In this document: positions 1 through 11,266 of the stretch, in pieces | Numbering within the stretch: position 1 is the first letter of the stretch | Layout: every line of letters begins with the position of its first letter | Source: Caldifarciminota bacterium | GTDB taxonomy: Bacteria > Hydrothermota > Hydrothermia > Hydrothermales > JAJRUZ01 | Direction: 5' to 3' | Length of the DNA stretch: 64,000 nucleotides | Assembly: GCA_024277525.1 (NCBI GenBank) | Contig: JAJRUZ010000042.1 | Location: 62,001-126,000, forward strand | The notes under the pieces: model-generated | Seen by the model: only the letters and a program-made list of their open reading frames with translations | Databases searched by the model: none | Told to the model about the DNA's origin: nothing | Made by a program: the position numbers and the translations under genes

Positions 1-1
1 A

Positions 2-127
2 AAAATCGGAATAGAACCGCAACCCGAAAAGCCCGATGAAAGAATACCGGAGATTCTTGAAATGCTTGAAAAGGGAGAAATAACCGTGGACGAGGCTGAA
101 AAGAGGATAAAAGAAATGAGAGGATAA
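2..127 (+). CDS. C-terminal fragment of a protein ending ...IPEILEMLEKGEITVDEAEKRIKEMRG (SHOCT-like/YvlB-type short helical domain)
   Basis: Open frame from the window edge to TAA at 125-127; motif resembles 'MLeeGkIt.eEAe.ll' domains. Confidence 0.5.
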   Translation, partial: KIGIEPQPEKPDERIPEILEMLEKGEITVDEAEKRIKEMRG

Positions 128-217
128 TTAGAAAAAAAATTACAAAGAAAAATTGCAAATTATTCCCCGTAAAAATACAGTTATCATCCCTATGTATGAT
201 TTTCATGTGCAGTCGAC

Positions 218-246
218 TTGACAAATCGGAATATTTAATGTATAAT
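218..246 (+). promoter_or_regulatory. Sigma70-type promoter for tRNA-Trp/rpmG/secE/nusG
   Basis: TTGACA (218-223), 17-bp spacer, TATAAT (241-246). Confidence 0.85.
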
Positions 247-266
247 TTAATACCCCTTTTTATTAT

Positions 267-340
267 AGGCCCGTAGCTCAACTCGGGAGAGCGTCGGATT
301 CCAAATCCGATGGTTGGGGGTTCAAATCCCTCCGGGCCTG
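267..340 (+). tRNA. trnW: tRNA-Trp (CCA anticodon)
   Basis: Cloverleaf: AGGCCCG/CGGGCCT acceptor, anticodon loop ATTCCAAAT, T-arm GGGGGTTCAAATCCCTC. Confidence 0.93.
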
Positions 341-369
341 TTTGAAATTGTGAGGGTAGGTGCCTCATA

Positions 370-525
370 ATGAGGGATATTATTTTTTTAACTTGTTCTG
401 TTTGTAAAAGACGAAACTACAGAACCACAAAATCAAAACAGAAAAAGATGATTAAAATGGAATTGAAAAAATATTGTAAATGGTGCAGAAAGCACACCTT
501 ACATAAAGAAACAAAAATAAAATGA
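370..525 (+). CDS. rpmG: 50S ribosomal protein L33
   Basis: 51 aa [51 protein letters not shown]; CxxC pairs; between tRNA-Trp and secE; absent from ORF track because short. Confidence 0.9.
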   Translation: MRDIIFLTCSVCKRRNYRTTKSKQKKMIKMELKKYCKWCRKHTLHKETKIK

Positions 526-713
526 GATATGTCAAAAGTTTTATAAATTTTTTAAAGGAGGTAAAAGTTGAAATGGAAAGAGTTGCATGGCCTGATCGAA
601 AATTAACAATGAATGCAACCGTAGGTGTCATTATATTCTCAATTATTGTTGCAATTTTTATCGGTTTGCTTGACTTCATTTTTTCAAGAATCATAGGAGT
701 GATATTGCAATGA
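522..713 (+). CDS. secE: Preprotein translocase subunit SecE
   Basis: 63 aa, F.kEVK.EM.rVaWP motif plus single C-terminal TM; upstream of nusG. Confidence 0.92.
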   Translation: MRYVKSFINFLKEVKVEMERVAWPDRKLTMNATVGVIIFSIIVAIFIGLLDFIFSRIIGVILQ

Positions 714-1279
714 CAGAGGTCAAAGAAAAAGAAGAAACACAATGGATTGTTTTCTGGACACTTTCTGGAAGGGAAAAAAGGGTTAAAAAGATCCTTGATA
801 ATTTTATTAAAGAGAATAAATTGGAGGAGAAAATTAAACAGGTTCTTGTTCCAACGGAGACAAAGGTCAAAATATTAAAGGATGGAAAGAGGGTTCCGCA
901 TGAAAAACCGCTTTTTGCAGGTTATGTTCTGGTTGAAATAAGAAAAGATGCAAAGGATGTAATCAGCATGCTTCAGAGTTATGCAGGTTTAAGACCCCTT
1001 CTTGCCCGTGACCCCAAAAAGGATATTCCTGTGCTTAAAAAAGAAGAGGTTGAAAAGCTGCTCGCGACCATAAAAGAGGAGCAAGAGAGAAGAAAAGCAG
1101 AAAGTCCGTTTCTGCCCGGTGATAAGGTCAGAATTATGGCTGGCCCGTTTGAGAATTTCACAGGAGTTGTTGATAAGGTTTTTCCTGATAGGGGGAAGCT
1201 CAATGTGGTTGTTACAATTTTCGGAAGAGCGACAATGGTAAGTGATCTCGATTTTGATATGGTTGAAAGGGTGAGGTGA
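710..1279 (+). CDS. nusG: Transcription termination/antitermination protein NusG
   Basis: NGN domain and C-terminal KOW ([21 protein letters not shown]); canonical position. Confidence 0.96.
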   Translation: MTEVKEKEETQWIVFWTLSGREKRVKKILDNFIKENKLEEKIKQVLVPTETKVKILKDGKRVPHEKPLFAGYVLVEIRKDAKDVISMLQSYAGLRPLLARDPKKDIPVLKKEEVEKLLATIKEEQERRKAESPFLPGDKVRIMAGPFENFTGVVDKVFPDRGKLNVVVTIFGRATMVSDLDFDMVERVR

Positions 1280-1283
1280 AATT

Positions 1284-1718
1284 ATGAAATCAAAAAAAGA
1301 GGTAATTGCTGAAATAAGATTGCAGATTCCGGCAGGACAGGCAAATCCTGCTCCGCCGGTCGGTCCTGCACTCGGTCAACACGGAGTCAATATAATGGAA
1401 TTCTGTAAAAAATTCAATGATGCAACGAAAAATATGGAACCCGGACTCGTTGTTCCTGTCGTAATAACGGTTTATAAGGACAGGTCCTTTTCTTTTATTA
1501 TAAAAACCCCCCCTGCCTCGGTACTGTTGAAGAAAAAAGCGCAAATTGCAAAGGGTTCCGGAGAACCGAATAAAGTAAAAGTGGGAAAAGTCACAAAAAA
1601 GGACATTGAGGAAATTGCAAAAATGAAAATGAAAGATTTAAATGCAGGTTCCCTTGAGGCAGCCATGAGAATAATTGAAGGAACAGCAAGAAGCATGGGG
1701 ATTGAAGTTATTGACTAA
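1284..1718 (+). CDS. rplK: 50S ribosomal protein L11
   Basis: [31 protein letters not shown]. Confidence 0.98.
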   Translation: MKSKKEVIAEIRLQIPAGQANPAPPVGPALGQHGVNIMEFCKKFNDATKNMEPGLVVPVVITVYKDRSFSFIIKTPPASVLLKKKAQIAKGSGEPNKVKVGKVTKKDIEEIAKMKMKDLNAGSLEAAMRIIEGTARSMGIEVID

Positions 1719-1732
1719 ATAAGGAGGAAAAG

Positions 1733-2449
1733 GTGGCAAAACACAGCAAAAGATACATTGCATTACTTGAAAAGGTGGACAGGAGTAAATTTTACACACC
1801 TGAAGAAGCTATCCCTCTTTTAAAAGAACTTGCAACTGCTAAGTTTCCCGAGACAGTTGAATGTGCAATTAAATTAAATGTTGATCCCAGGAAAGCAGAT
1901 CAAATGGTAAGAGGAACATGCATGTTGCCTTACGGAACGGGTAAAAAAATAAGGGTTCTTGTTTTAACGCCCGGAGAGAATGAAAAAGAGGCAAAGGAGG
2001 CGGGTGCGGATTATGTTGGATTTAAGGAATATATAGATAAAATAAAACAGGGATGGCTTGAATTTGACGCAGTTGTTGCAACGCCTGATGCAATGAAAGA
2101 GGTTTCAAAACTTGGTAAGATTTTGGGACCGAGAGGGCTTATGCCTTCTCCCAAGACGGGAACTGTAACAAAAGATGTTGGAAGGGTTGTTGCCGAACTT
2201 AAAAAAGGAAGAATTGAATTTAAAGTTGATAGAACAGGAAATATTCATGCACCCATCGGAAAGGTTACATTTCCGGAAGAACATCTGATTGAAAATTTCT
2301 ATGCTTTCATAAATGAAGTAATAAATGCAAGACCTTCTGGTGTTAAGGGAAATTATATTGAAAAGATTGCTTTATCAACTACAATGAGTCCTGGGCTTAA
2401 AATTGATGTAAATTATGTGCTTGAAGAAGCAAAAAGGAGGAAGGAATAA
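1733..2449 (+). CDS. rplA: 50S ribosomal protein L1 (GTG start)
   Basis: LGKILGPRGLMPSPKTGTVT signature; aaggagg SD. Confidence 0.98.
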   Translation: MAKHSKRYIALLEKVDRSKFYTPEEAIPLLKELATAKFPETVECAIKLNVDPRKADQMVRGTCMLPYGTGKKIRVLVLTPGENEKEAKEAGADYVGFKEYIDKIKQGWLEFDAVVATPDAMKEVSKLGKILGPRGLMPSPKTGTVTKDVGRVVAELKKGRIEFKVDRTGNIHAPIGKVTFPEEHLIENFYAFINEVINARPSGVKGNYIEKIALSTTMSPGLKIDVNYVLEEAKRRKE

Positions 2450-2976
2450 TGCCTTCTTTACAAAAGATTAAAATGGTTGAAAATTACAAAGAATTACTGG
2501 ATAATTTTAAAGCTATTTATGTGATTGATTTCACGGGTTTTACCGTGCCTGAGATGACCGAGTTAAGGAGAAGAGTAAAAGAAAGGAAAGGGCTTTTAAA
2601 AGTGGGAAGAAATCGGCTTTTTAAAATTGCTTTAAAAGAAAAAAATGTAAATGGGCTTGATGATTTCCTTGTCGGTGTTTCCGCGCTTCTGATTGCCTAT
2701 GAGGATCCTGTTGAGCCGCTTAAAGTATTTTATGATTATTCAAAGGAAAAAGGTAAGGGTGTTATAAAGGGCGGATATGTTGAAGGTGAGGTATTCGGGA
2801 AAGATAAAGTTGATTTTCTTGCAAAATTACCTTCAAGGGATGTACTTGTTCAGAATCTCCTTTCAAGAATTAAAGGTCCAGTGTATGGGCTTGTTTTTGT
2901 GTTAAGTGGTCTTATGAGAAATCTTGTTTTTATTTTGAATGAAATAAAGAACAAAAAAGAGGGTTCCAACCCCTGA
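2449..2976 (+). CDS. rplJ: 50S ribosomal protein L10
   Basis: Synteny and L10-like N-terminus; precedes rplL. Confidence 0.92.
   Translation: MPSLQKIKMVENYKELLDNFKAIYVIDFTGFTVPEMTELRRRVKERKGLLKVGRNRLFKIALKEKNVNGLDDFLVGVSALLIAYEDPVEPLKVFYDYSKEKGKGVIKGGYVEGEVFGKDKVDFLAKLPSRDVLVQNLLSRIKGPVYGLVFVLSGLMRNLVFILNEIKNKKEGSNP
2961..2973 (+). promoter_or_regulatory. T-arm-like mini-hairpin upstream of rplL (GGG-TTCCAAC-CCC)
   Basis: 3-bp stem, 7-nt loop TTCCAAC (U54, A58, Y60); 26 nt before ATG; no clear SD. Confidence 0.45.
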
Positions 2977-2999
2977 TATTTAACTTAAATTTTTAAAAA

Positions 3000-3389
3000 A
3001 TGGCGGAAAAATTAACCCTTGATCAGATAATAGAAGGGATAGAAAACCTATCCGTATTGGAACTTGCTGAGCTCGTTAAAAAACTTGAGGAAAAATTCGG
3101 TGTTACCGCACAGGCACCTGTATATGCTGCTCCAGGGGCGGTTCCCGGAGCAGCAGTTGCTGAGGAAAAGGAAGAAAAAACTGAATTTGATGTGATATTA
3201 AAAGAAGTCGGATCCGAAAAAATTAAGGTCTTAAGAGAGGTAAGAGCAATAACGGGTCTCGGATTGAAAGAGGCAAAGGAACTCATTGATAGTGTTCCGA
3301 AACCCATAAAAGAAGGCGTCTCCAAAGATGAAGCGGAAGAAATAAAGAAAAAACTTGAATCCTTAGGTGCAAAAGTGGAGTTAAAATAA
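3000..3389 (+). CDS. rplL: 50S ribosomal protein L7/L12
   Basis: [48 protein letters not shown]. Confidence 0.97.
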   Translation: MAEKLTLDQIIEGIENLSVLELAELVKKLEEKFGVTAQAPVYAAPGAVPGAAVAEEKEEKTEFDVILKEVGSEKIKVLREVRAITGLGLKEAKELIDSVPKPIKEGVSKDEAEEIKKKLESLGAKVELK

Positions 3390-3421
3390 ATATAAAATTC
3401 AAAATAAAAAGATATTTTTTT

Positions 3422-3440
3422 AACCGGTCCGAATCCGGTT
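3422..3440 (+). promoter_or_regulatory. T-arm-like hairpin upstream of rpoB (AACCGG-TCCGAAT-CCGGTT)
   Basis: Perfect 6-bp stem, 7-nt loop TCCGAAT; 26 nt before ATG. Confidence 0.65.
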
Positions 3441-3466
3441 ATAACCCTTTTTTAAAGGCTTAAAAC

Positions 3467-6400
3467 ATGCCAAGAAAAAGAATCGGAGCAAAAAACGAAA
3501 TATTACCTATACCTGACCTTTTACAGGTTCAGCTGGTATCTTTTAAGGAGTTCTTACAGGAAGATGTTGAGCCTGAGAAAAGAAAAAATGTCGGACTTGA
3601 ACTTTTATTTCGTGAATTTTTCCCTATAGAAGACCCGGGAAAAAAGTTTGTCCTTGAATATGTAAAATACAGGGTTGAAAAACCGAGATTTACACCCGAG
3701 GAATGTATTGAAAAAAGTATGACTTACAGTGCACCGGTTTATGCAACTTTTAGATTAAAAGAATTAGACCCGGAAACAAATGACATAAAAAAAGTAAGAG
3801 AGGAAGAGGTTTTCTTTCTTGACCTTCCTTTAATGACTTATAAAGGTACGTTTGTAATAAACGGAATTGAAAGGGTTATTGTGAATCAGCTTCACAGGTC
3901 CCCGGGGATATACTTTGATATTGAGCAGATAGAAGGGGGTTATAAATACATAGCACTTTTTGTTCCTTATAGGGGACCCTGGATTGAATTTTCAATAGAC
4001 ACACAAAAGGTTTTCGGGGTTACAATTTTGAAAAGGAGAAGATTTCCTGTAACAAGAATTTTGAGAAGTATGGGATATGAGACAAATTCGGATATTCTTA
4101 AGTTATTTTTCGGTGATCCGGAACTTAAACATATTAAATCTATTGAGCCGGAGCTTCACATTCTGGCGGAAGAAGTTGTAGGACCTCAGGGTGAACTTCT
4201 ATATGACACCGGTGAAATTGTGACCGAAAGGACTCTTACAGGTCTTGAGGCAGCAGGGTATGAAAGTATTAAAGTGTATCCGATCGGTACTCCCGGTCTT
4301 GATGTCATTTTAACCACAATAAGGCATGATAGAGCAAAGACAAAGGAGGATGCCCTTACTGCAATTTACCGGCTTTTGAGATACATCGCTCCTCCGAGCT
4401 TGGAAGAGGCACAGGAGTTTTTCAATGAGACATTTTTCTCAAAAGTCAGAATGGAAGTCGGTGCGGTTGGAAGATATAAACTTAACAAACGCTTGGGACT
4501 CAGTATCCCTGAGGATAAATATGAACTTACAAAAGAAGACCTTATTGCTATTTTTAAAAAATTACTTGATTTATATAACGGAGAAGAAAAACCTGATGAT
4601 GTGGATCATCTTGAGAACAGAAGGGTAAGAAGGGTCGGAGAACTTCTGACTAACCATTTAAGAATGGCATTTATGAAGCTACAGAGAAATATAAAGGAGA
4701 AAATGCTTTCCGAGAGAGACCAGATACTTACTCCCAGAGCACTTATAAATCCTAAGATAATAGCAAGTTTGCTTAAATCCTTTTTTACGGTGAACAGATT
4801 ATCCCAATTTCTGGATCAGACAAACCCCCTTTCAGAATTAACTCATAAGAGAAGATTATCAGCGCTCGGGCCGGGAGGTTTAACCAGGGAAACTGCTGGA
4901 TTTGAAGTAAGAGATGTTCATCCCAGTCATTACGGAAGACTGTGTCCGATTGAAACCCCTGAAGGACAGAATATCGGTCTTATCACCTCTTTAACGACAT
5001 ATGCTCAGGTTGATGAATTCGGATTTATAAAGACTCCTTTAAGAAAGGTCAAAAAAGGAAAAGTAACAAATGAAATTGTTTATATGACTCCGGTTGAGGA
5101 GAAAAATTACAAAATAGCTCCTGCTGATGTACCGATTGACAAAAACGGTAGAATAATACCCGAGCTTGTGCCTGTCAGATACGGAGGAGGATATCCTACT
5201 GTTAAAAGGGAGGAGATTGATTTTATAGATGTTTCACCCAGACAGCTTGTTTCTCCTTCCGCTTCTTTAATTCCTTTTCTTGAACACGACGATGCAAATA
5301 GGGCACTTATGGGTTCAAATATGCAGAGGCAAGCAGTGCCGCTTTTAGAGCCCGAAGCTCCTATAGTAGGAACAGGTATGGAAAAGAAGATTGCATACGA
5401 TACAGGAATGGTTTTATTGGCTAAAAGAAGTGGAACTGTTATTGAAGTTGACGCAAGGAAAATTGTCATAAAGCCTGATAAGCCTTCTTCTAAGAACCCT
5501 TTTGAAGAGGAAGATGTGGATGTTTATTATCTTACAAATTTCAAAAAGACGAATCAGGAGACGATTTTGCACCATAGACCAAAGGTAAATCCTGGGCAAA
5601 AGGTAAAAAAAGGAGACCTTCTTGCTGATAATGCAGCAACAGATGAAGGAGAATTATCCTTAGGTAAGAATCTTTTAGTTGCCTTCATTCCTTGGTATGG
5701 ATACAATTATGAGGATGCAATAGTTATATCCGAAAGGGTGTTAAAAGATGATGTATTTACTTCAATTCATATAAAGGAACTTGAGGTTTCGGTAAGGGAG
5801 ACAAAATTGGGACCAGAAGAAATTACAAGGGATATACCTAATGTAAGTGAAGAGGCACTAAAGCACCTTGATGAATATGGAATTGTGAGAGTCGGAGCAG
5901 AGGTCGGACCTGATGATATTCTTGTGGGTAAAGTTTCACCAAAAGGCGAGAGAGAGTATGCTCCAGAAGATAAATTGATACAAGCAATATTCCAAGAAAA
6001 AGCAAAAGAGGTGAGAGACACATCCCTCAGGGTTCCTCCAGGGGTTCAAGGAGTTGTTGTGGATGTGATAATTTTAACCAGAAATTATGAACATCCCCTT
6101 GCGAAAAAAATTATAAGAGAGAGAAGAAGAAAAATTGAGGAAGAATTCATGAAGAGAAGGGAAAGAATCATTTACATATTAAGGGATAAATTAAAAAATA
6201 TGCTTTTGGGTAAAAAAACAAAAATATCTTTAAGAGATGAAAGAGGAAAGGTGCTTTTAAGGAAAGGAGCGTCATTCAGTGAGGAATTTTTCAGAGGAAC
6301 CAAGTATTTGGATATCGTGTTTGAAAAAGGATTTTTGGGTGATTCTAAAAATGAAGAAGAGGTTATAAGGCTTTCGAAACTTGCAAAACAAAAACTCGAA

Positions 6401-7210
6401 GAGATTGAAAAAGAATATAAAGCAAAGAGACAAACCGTTGAGCTGGGAGACGAGCTTCCTCACGGAGTTAATATGCTTGTGAAGGTTTTTGTTGCTCAAA
6501 AAAGGCAGTTAAAAGTCGGAGATAAACTTGCGGGAAGACACGGTAATAAAGGTGTTGTTGCAAAAATTGCACCTATTGAAGACATGCCGTTTCTTGATGA
6601 CGGGACACCCGTTGATATTGTGTTAAATCCCTTGGGAGTCCCTTCAAGGATGAATGTAGGACAGGTTCTTGAGACTATTCTCGGCTGGGCGGGTAAGAAA
6701 AAAGGAGTATATTATGCATGTCCTGTATTTGAAGGTATGACAATTGAGGAAATAGAAAAGGAATTAAAAGAAGCCGGATTACCTTTAAACGGAAGGGTAA
6801 GGATTAGAGACGGAAAAACCGGAGAGTATCTTGATAACGAAGTTACAGTAGGGTACATTTATATGATGAAGCTTGTTCACATGGTTGAAGATAAGATTCA
6901 TGCAAGAGCAGTAGGTCCTTATTCAATGATAACTCAGCAACCGCTCGGAGGGAAAGCAAGGTTCGGCGGTCAGAGGTTCGGTGAAATGGAGGTGTGGGCA
7001 CTTGAAGCCTATGGTGCTGCATATACACTTCAGGAAATGCTGACAGTAAAATCGGATGATGTGAAAGGAAGAAACAGGTTATATCAAGCTGTTATAAGGG
7101 GAGAAGAGGCACCTGAGCCCTCTTTACCGGTTTCTTTTGATGTCCTTTTAAATGAATTAAGAGGTCTTTGTTTGGACATTGAAATTGAAACCGAAAAGGA
7201 AAAAATTTAA
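3467..7210 (+). CDS. rpoB: DNA-directed RNA polymerase subunit beta
   Basis: 1247 aa full-length; GRLCPIETPEGQNIGLI, KVGDKLAGRHGNKGVV. Confidence 0.99.
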   Translation: MPRKRIGAKNEILPIPDLLQVQLVSFKEFLQEDVEPEKRKNVGLELLFREFFPIEDPGKKFVLEYVKYRVEKPRFTPEECIEKSMTYSAPVYATFRLKELDPETNDIKKVREEEVFFLDLPLMTYKGTFVINGIERVIVNQLHRSPGIYFDIEQIEGGYKYIALFVPYRGPWIEFSIDTQKVFGVTILKRRRFPVTRILRSMGYETNSDILKLFFGDPELKHIKSIEPELHILAEEVVGPQGELLYDTGEIVTERTLTGLEAAGYESIKVYPIGTPGLDVILTTIRHDRAKTKEDALTAIYRLLRYIAPPSLEEAQEFFNETFFSKVRMEVGAVGRYKLNKRLGLSIPEDKYELTKEDLIAIFKKLLDLYNGEEKPDDVDHLENRRVRRVGELLTNHLRMAFMKLQRNIKEKMLSERDQILTPRALINPKIIASLLKSFFTVNRLSQFLDQTNPLSELTHKRRLSALGPGGLTRETAGFEVRDVHPSHYGRLCPIETPEGQNIGLITSLTTYAQVDEFGFIKTPLRKVKKGKVTNEIVYMTPVEEKNYKIAPADVPIDKNGRIIPELVPVRYGGGYPTVKREEIDFIDVSPRQLVSPSASLIPFLEHDDANRALMGSNMQRQAVPLLEPEAPIVGTGMEKKIAYDTGMVLLAKRSGTVIEVDARKIVIKPDKPSSKNPFEEEDVDVYYLTNFKKTNQETILHHRPKVNPGQKVKKGDLLADNAATDEGELSLGKNLLVAFIPWYGYNYEDAIVISERVLKDDVFTSIHIKELEVSVRETKLGPEEITRDIPNVSEEALKHLDEYGIVRVGAEVGPDDILVGKVSPKGEREYAPEDKLIQAIFQEKAKEVRDTSLRVPPGVQGVVVDVIILTRNYEHPLAKKIIRERRRKIEEEFMKRRERIIYILRDKLKNMLLGKKTKISLRDERGKVLLRKGASFSEEFFRGTKYLDIVFEKGFLGDSKNEEEVIRLSKLAKQKLEEIEKEYKAKRQTVELGDELPHGVNMLVKVFVAQKRQLKVGDKLAGRHGNKGVVAKIAPIEDMPFLDDGTPVDIVLNPLGVPSRMNVGQVLETILGWAGKKKGVYYACPVFEGMTIEEIEKELKEAGLPLNGRVRIRDGKTGEYLDNEVTVGYIYMMKLVHMVEDKIHARAVGPYSMITQQPLGGKARFGGQRFGEMEVWALEAYGAAYTLQEMLTVKSDDVKGRNRLYQAVIRGEEAPEPSLPVSFDVLLNELRGLCLDIEIETEKEKI

Positions 7211-7225
7211 AGGAGGTTAAAAATT

Positions 7226-10200
7226 ATGAAACAAAGTGTCGCAGGACTTTTGCCTGAAGTTTTAAAGGCGGTGAGGATAAAACTTGCCTCTCCGGAGGCA
7301 ATAAGGTCATGGTCATATGGTGAAGTAAAGTCAGCCGAGACAATAAATTACAGAACCCAAAGACCCGAAAGGGGTGGTTTATTCTGCGAAGTGATCTTTG
7401 GACCTGTTAAGGATTACGAATGTGCATGCGGGGCTTTTAAAGGAAAAAGATTCGGGGGAACGGTTTGTGATAAATGTGGTGTTGAAGTAACTTCTTCATC
7501 CGTTATAAGGGAAAGAATGGGACATATTGAACTTGCGGTACCTGTTGCACATATATGGTTTTATAAAATACCCCCATCAACAATTGCTTTATTGCTTGAT
7601 ATACCTTCTACGGATTTGGAGAGTATCTTATATTATGATAAATATATTGTAATAGACCCGGGTGATACGCCCCTTGAGAAAAAACAAATTTTATCAGACA
7701 GGGAATACGAGGAATATATGAGAGAATATAGAGGGGGATTTATGGCTGAAATGGGTGCTCCTGCGATTAAAAGACTCTTAAAAGAGATTAATCTTGAAGC
7801 ATTATCCGCTGAACTGAGGGTTAAATTAAGGTCAGAAAAAGTAGAGCATATTAAAGGAAAAATCCTGAAAAGATTACAGATAGTTGATGCCTTTTTAAAT
7901 TCCGGAAATAAACCTGAATGGATGATTCTTGAAGTTTTGCCTGTAATTCCTCCTGATCTAAGACCCCTTTTTCCTCTTGAAGGAGGAAGATATGCTACAA
8001 GTGATTTGAATGACCTTTACCGAAGGGTTATAAACAGAAATAACAGGATTAAGAATATAACAAAGATGGGAGCGCCTGAAATTATATTGAGGAATGAAAA
8101 AAGATTGCTTCAGGAAGCAGTTGATGCGCTTCTTGATAATTCCAGAAGATCGAGACCTGTGATGGGCAAACAAGGTAAACCTTATAAATCATTATCAGAT
8201 ATGCTCAGGGGTAAAAAAGGAAGATTCAGAAGGAACCTCCTCGGGAAAAGGGTTGACTATTCAGGTAGATCAGTAATAGTGGTGGGTCCCGAACTTAGAT
8301 TGCATGAAGTGGGTGTTCCGAAAGAGATGGCACTTGAACTTTTCAGACCCTTTGTGGAAAGAAGACTTGAGAAAAAAGGTATTGCAGAATCTTTAAGAAG
8401 TGCAAGAAGACTTGTAAGGGAAAGACCGGTGGAAGTGTGGGAAATCCTTGAGAATATTGTGAAAGACCATCCCGTTCTTTTAAATAGGGCGCCGACATTA
8501 CACAGGGTATCAATAGAAGCATTTTATCCCAAATTGATAGAAGGTAAAGCAATCCAGCTCCATCCGCTTGTTTGTCCCCCTTTCAATGCGGATTTTGATG
8601 GAGACCAGATGGCTGTTCATGTGCCTATTTCTCCCGAATCCCGTCTTGAATCACACTTTTTGATGCTTTCAAGACATAACATCTTATCTCCTGCACACGG
8701 TGCACCTCTTATGACTCCAACTCAGGACATGGTAATCGGAATTCATTACATTACAAAAATTAAAAAGGGAGCGAGAGGAGAAGGAAGGAAATTTGCCACC
8801 TTTAACGAAGCAATACTTGCTTATGAATTGGGTAAAATTGATTTACATGCAGAAATAGAGGTTGAAGAAATCGAAAGCAAAAATAAGAAAACAACTGTCG
8901 GTAGGATATTGTTTAACAGGATTGTTCCTGAAGGAATTGAGTATATAAATGAGGAAATGAACAAGAAGAAACTTGCAAATCTTGTAAAAAGGGTATATAT
9001 AGAGAAGGGTTCCCTTATATGTCAAGAATTCCTTGATAATTTGAAAGATATGGGATTTAAATGGGCTACAAGAGCGGGTGTTACTTTCGGTATAGATGAG
9101 ATGATTGTCCCTCCCGATAAAAAGACGATCTTGGAAAAAGCAGAGAGAAAGTTGCATAAAATCGAGAACGATTACATAAAAGGTAAAATTTCCGCGGGTG
9201 AGAGGTACAATGCGATTCTCGATTTATGGACAGAGGTAACCGATTTACTCACCGATAAGATGGTGGACTTAATGCAAAAAGATAGAAAAGGGTTTAATTC
9301 AATTTATATGATGATGAATTCGGGTGCAAGGGGTTCTCTTGATCAGGTGAAACAACTTGCGGCAATGAGGGGTCTTATGGCAAGACCAAAGAGAATAATA
9401 GGTCTTACGGGTGAATTTATTGAAACTCCTATTAAATCAAATCTGAAAGAAGGTATGTCTGTTCTGGAGTATTTCATTTCTACGCATGGAGCAAGGAAAG
9501 GTCTTGCGGATACTGCTTTGAAAACAGCCGATGCCGGATATTTAACAAGAAGATTAGTTGATGTAGCTCAGGCGGTTGTAATCAGTGAAGAAGATTGCGG
9601 AACAATTCAAGGGAGAGAAGTCTCTGCTCTTAAGGAAGGTGAAACTGTTATTGAAAGTTTATCCGAAAGAATTGAAGGACATTTCGCAGCAGAGAATGTC
9701 AGGAATCCGTTTACAAAGGAAATCATTGTAAAGGCAGGAGAACTCATAACAGAGGAAAAAGCAAAGGAAATAGAGAATCTTGGAATCGAAAAGGTAAGGG
9801 TAAGACATGTTTTAACTTGTGAGTCGAAAACAGGTATATGTGTAAAATGTTACGGTAAACACTTGGGAACAGGAAGAATCGTTGAAATAGGAGAACCTGT
9901 CGGAGTCCTGGCCGCTCAAAGTATCGGTGAACCCGGAACACAGCTTACATTGAGGACATTCCATGTAGGAGGAGCGGCTTCAAGGGTTATGGAAAAATCC
10001 AGGCATGAGGCACCTTTTAGAGGAAAAGTTGAATTTGTTAACCTTAAAGTGGCAACAAACAGTGAAGGTAAAAGTGTTGCAATTTCAAAAAAAGGTATGA
10101 TCCGAATATCTCATATTCAGAATCCGGAGGTAAAAAGGTCATTTGCTATACCTCAGGGTGCCGAAGTTCTTGTTAAAAACGGAGAAGAAGTTGATAAAGG

Positions 10201-11266
10201 TGATCCTGTATGTGAATGGGAACCTTATATCATACCCATTCTTGCAACAAAGAACGGAAAAGTAAAATTGGTTGATTTTGAAGAAGGGATTACTTACACA
10301 GAGACAGCAGAAGAAGGAAAGGTTGAGATTACGGTTATTGAGGACAGGACAAAAAAACTTCATCCGAGATTGGAAATTATCGGTTCAAAGGGTAAGGTCC
10401 TTGAAGAAATTGCTTTACCGAAAGATGCAAGGGTTGTTGTAAGGGATGATATGGAAATAAAGGCAGGAGATATTGTAGCAAAGTTGCCCAGGGAAGCAGG
10501 TAAGACAAGAGATATAACAGGAGGTTTGCCCAGGGTAAATGATTTATTTGAGGCAAAAGTTCCAAAGGATAAAGCAATTCTTGCAGAGATAAGTGGAATT
10601 GTAAAGATCGGAAAACCGGAAAAAGGGTTCAGGGATGTAAAAATTGTATCGGAATCCGGATTGGAAAAAACTTACAGGATACCCTATACAAAATATTTGC
10701 TTGTTGATGACGGAGAAAAGATTAATGCGGGTGAACCCTTGACACTCGGTCCGATAGATCCTCATGATGTTTTAAGAATAAAAGGAAGAATAGAAGTTCA
10801 GGAATTCCTTCTTGATCAAATTCAGGAAATATACAGATTGTCCGGTGTAAAAATTCATGATAAACATATAGGCATTATTGTGAGACAGATGATGAGAAGT
10901 GTAAGGATTGAGGATCCGGGGGATACTCATTTTGTTAGAGGGCAATATGTTAATATTGTGAAGCTGGAGGAAGAAAATAAACGAACAATAGAAAGGGGTG
11001 GAAGACCTGCTGTATATTCTCCTGTTATTCTGGGAATCTCAAAGGCGGCTCTTTCTACGGATAGCTTTATCTCGGCTGCCTCTTTCCAGGAAACAACCAG
11101 AGTTCTTGCATCTGCTGCACTTTTCGGAAGGAAGGATGAACTTAAGGGTTTAAAAGAAAATGTGATAGTGGGTTCACTTGTTCCGTGCGGTACAGGTATG
11201 AGAGAATTTCAGCAAATTAAAGTATTGCCGAAAATTGAGGAGGAAGAAGAATATCTTGCAGCATGA
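7226..11266 (+). CDS. rpoC: DNA-directed RNA polymerase subunit beta'
   Basis: 1346 aa; [12 protein letters not shown] catalytic motif; zinc-binding [23 protein letters not shown]. Confidence 0.99.
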   Translation: MKQSVAGLLPEVLKAVRIKLASPEAIRSWSYGEVKSAETINYRTQRPERGGLFCEVIFGPVKDYECACGAFKGKRFGGTVCDKCGVEVTSSSVIRERMGHIELAVPVAHIWFYKIPPSTIALLLDIPSTDLESILYYDKYIVIDPGDTPLEKKQILSDREYEEYMREYRGGFMAEMGAPAIKRLLKEINLEALSAELRVKLRSEKVEHIKGKILKRLQIVDAFLNSGNKPEWMILEVLPVIPPDLRPLFPLEGGRYATSDLNDLYRRVINRNNRIKNITKMGAPEIILRNEKRLLQEAVDALLDNSRRSRPVMGKQGKPYKSLSDMLRGKKGRFRRNLLGKRVDYSGRSVIVVGPELRLHEVGVPKEMALELFRPFVERRLEKKGIAESLRSARRLVRERPVEVWEILENIVKDHPVLLNRAPTLHRVSIEAFYPKLIEGKAIQLHPLVCPPFNADFDGDQMAVHVPISPESRLESHFLMLSRHNILSPAHGAPLMTPTQDMVIGIHYITKIKKGARGEGRKFATFNEAILAYELGKIDLHAEIEVEEIESKNKKTTVGRILFNRIVPEGIEYINEEMNKKKLANLVKRVYIEKGSLICQEFLDNLKDMGFKWATRAGVTFGIDEMIVPPDKKTILEKAERKLHKIENDYIKGKISAGERYNAILDLWTEVTDLLTDKMVDLMQKDRKGFNSIYMMMNSGARGSLDQVKQLAAMRGLMARPKRIIGLTGEFIETPIKSNLKEGMSVLEYFISTHGARKGLADTALKTADAGYLTRRLVDVAQAVVISEEDCGTIQGREVSALKEGETVIESLSERIEGHFAAENVRNPFTKEIIVKAGELITEEKAKEIENLGIEKVRVRHVLTCESKTGICVKCYGKHLGTGRIVEIGEPVGVLAAQSIGEPGTQLTLRTFHVGGAASRVMEKSRHEAPFRGKVEFVNLKVATNSEGKSVAISKKGMIRISHIQNPEVKRSFAIPQGAEVLVKNGEEVDKGDPVCEWEPYIIPILATKNGKVKLVDFEEGITYTETAEEGKVEITVIEDRTKKLHPRLEIIGSKGKVLEEIALPKDARVVVRDDMEIKAGDIVAKLPREAGKTRDITGGLPRVNDLFEAKVPKDKAILAEISGIVKIGKPEKGFRDVKIVSESGLEKTYRIPYTKYLLVDDGEKINAGEPLTLGPIDPHDVLRIKGRIEVQEFLLDQIQEIYRLSGVKIHDKHIGIIVRQMMRSVRIEDPGDTHFVRGQYVNIVKLEEENKRTIERGGRPAVYSPVILGISKAALSTDSFISAASFQETTRVLASAALFGRKDELKGLKENVIVGSLVPCGTGMREFQQIKVLPKIEEEEEYLAA

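Noticed and set aside
452-742. 96-aa minus ORF over rpmG/secE/nusG
   Set aside because: Antisense to genuine essential genes; low-complexity Phe-rich
5306-5325. GGGTTCAAATATG in rpoB
   Set aside because: Loop-like start but no closing stem; conserved coding sequence
5107-5469. 120-aa minus ORF antisense to rpoB, and similar antisense ORFs in rpoB/rpoC/leuS/por genes
   Set aside because: Opposite well-conserved genes, no recognisable protein features or start signals
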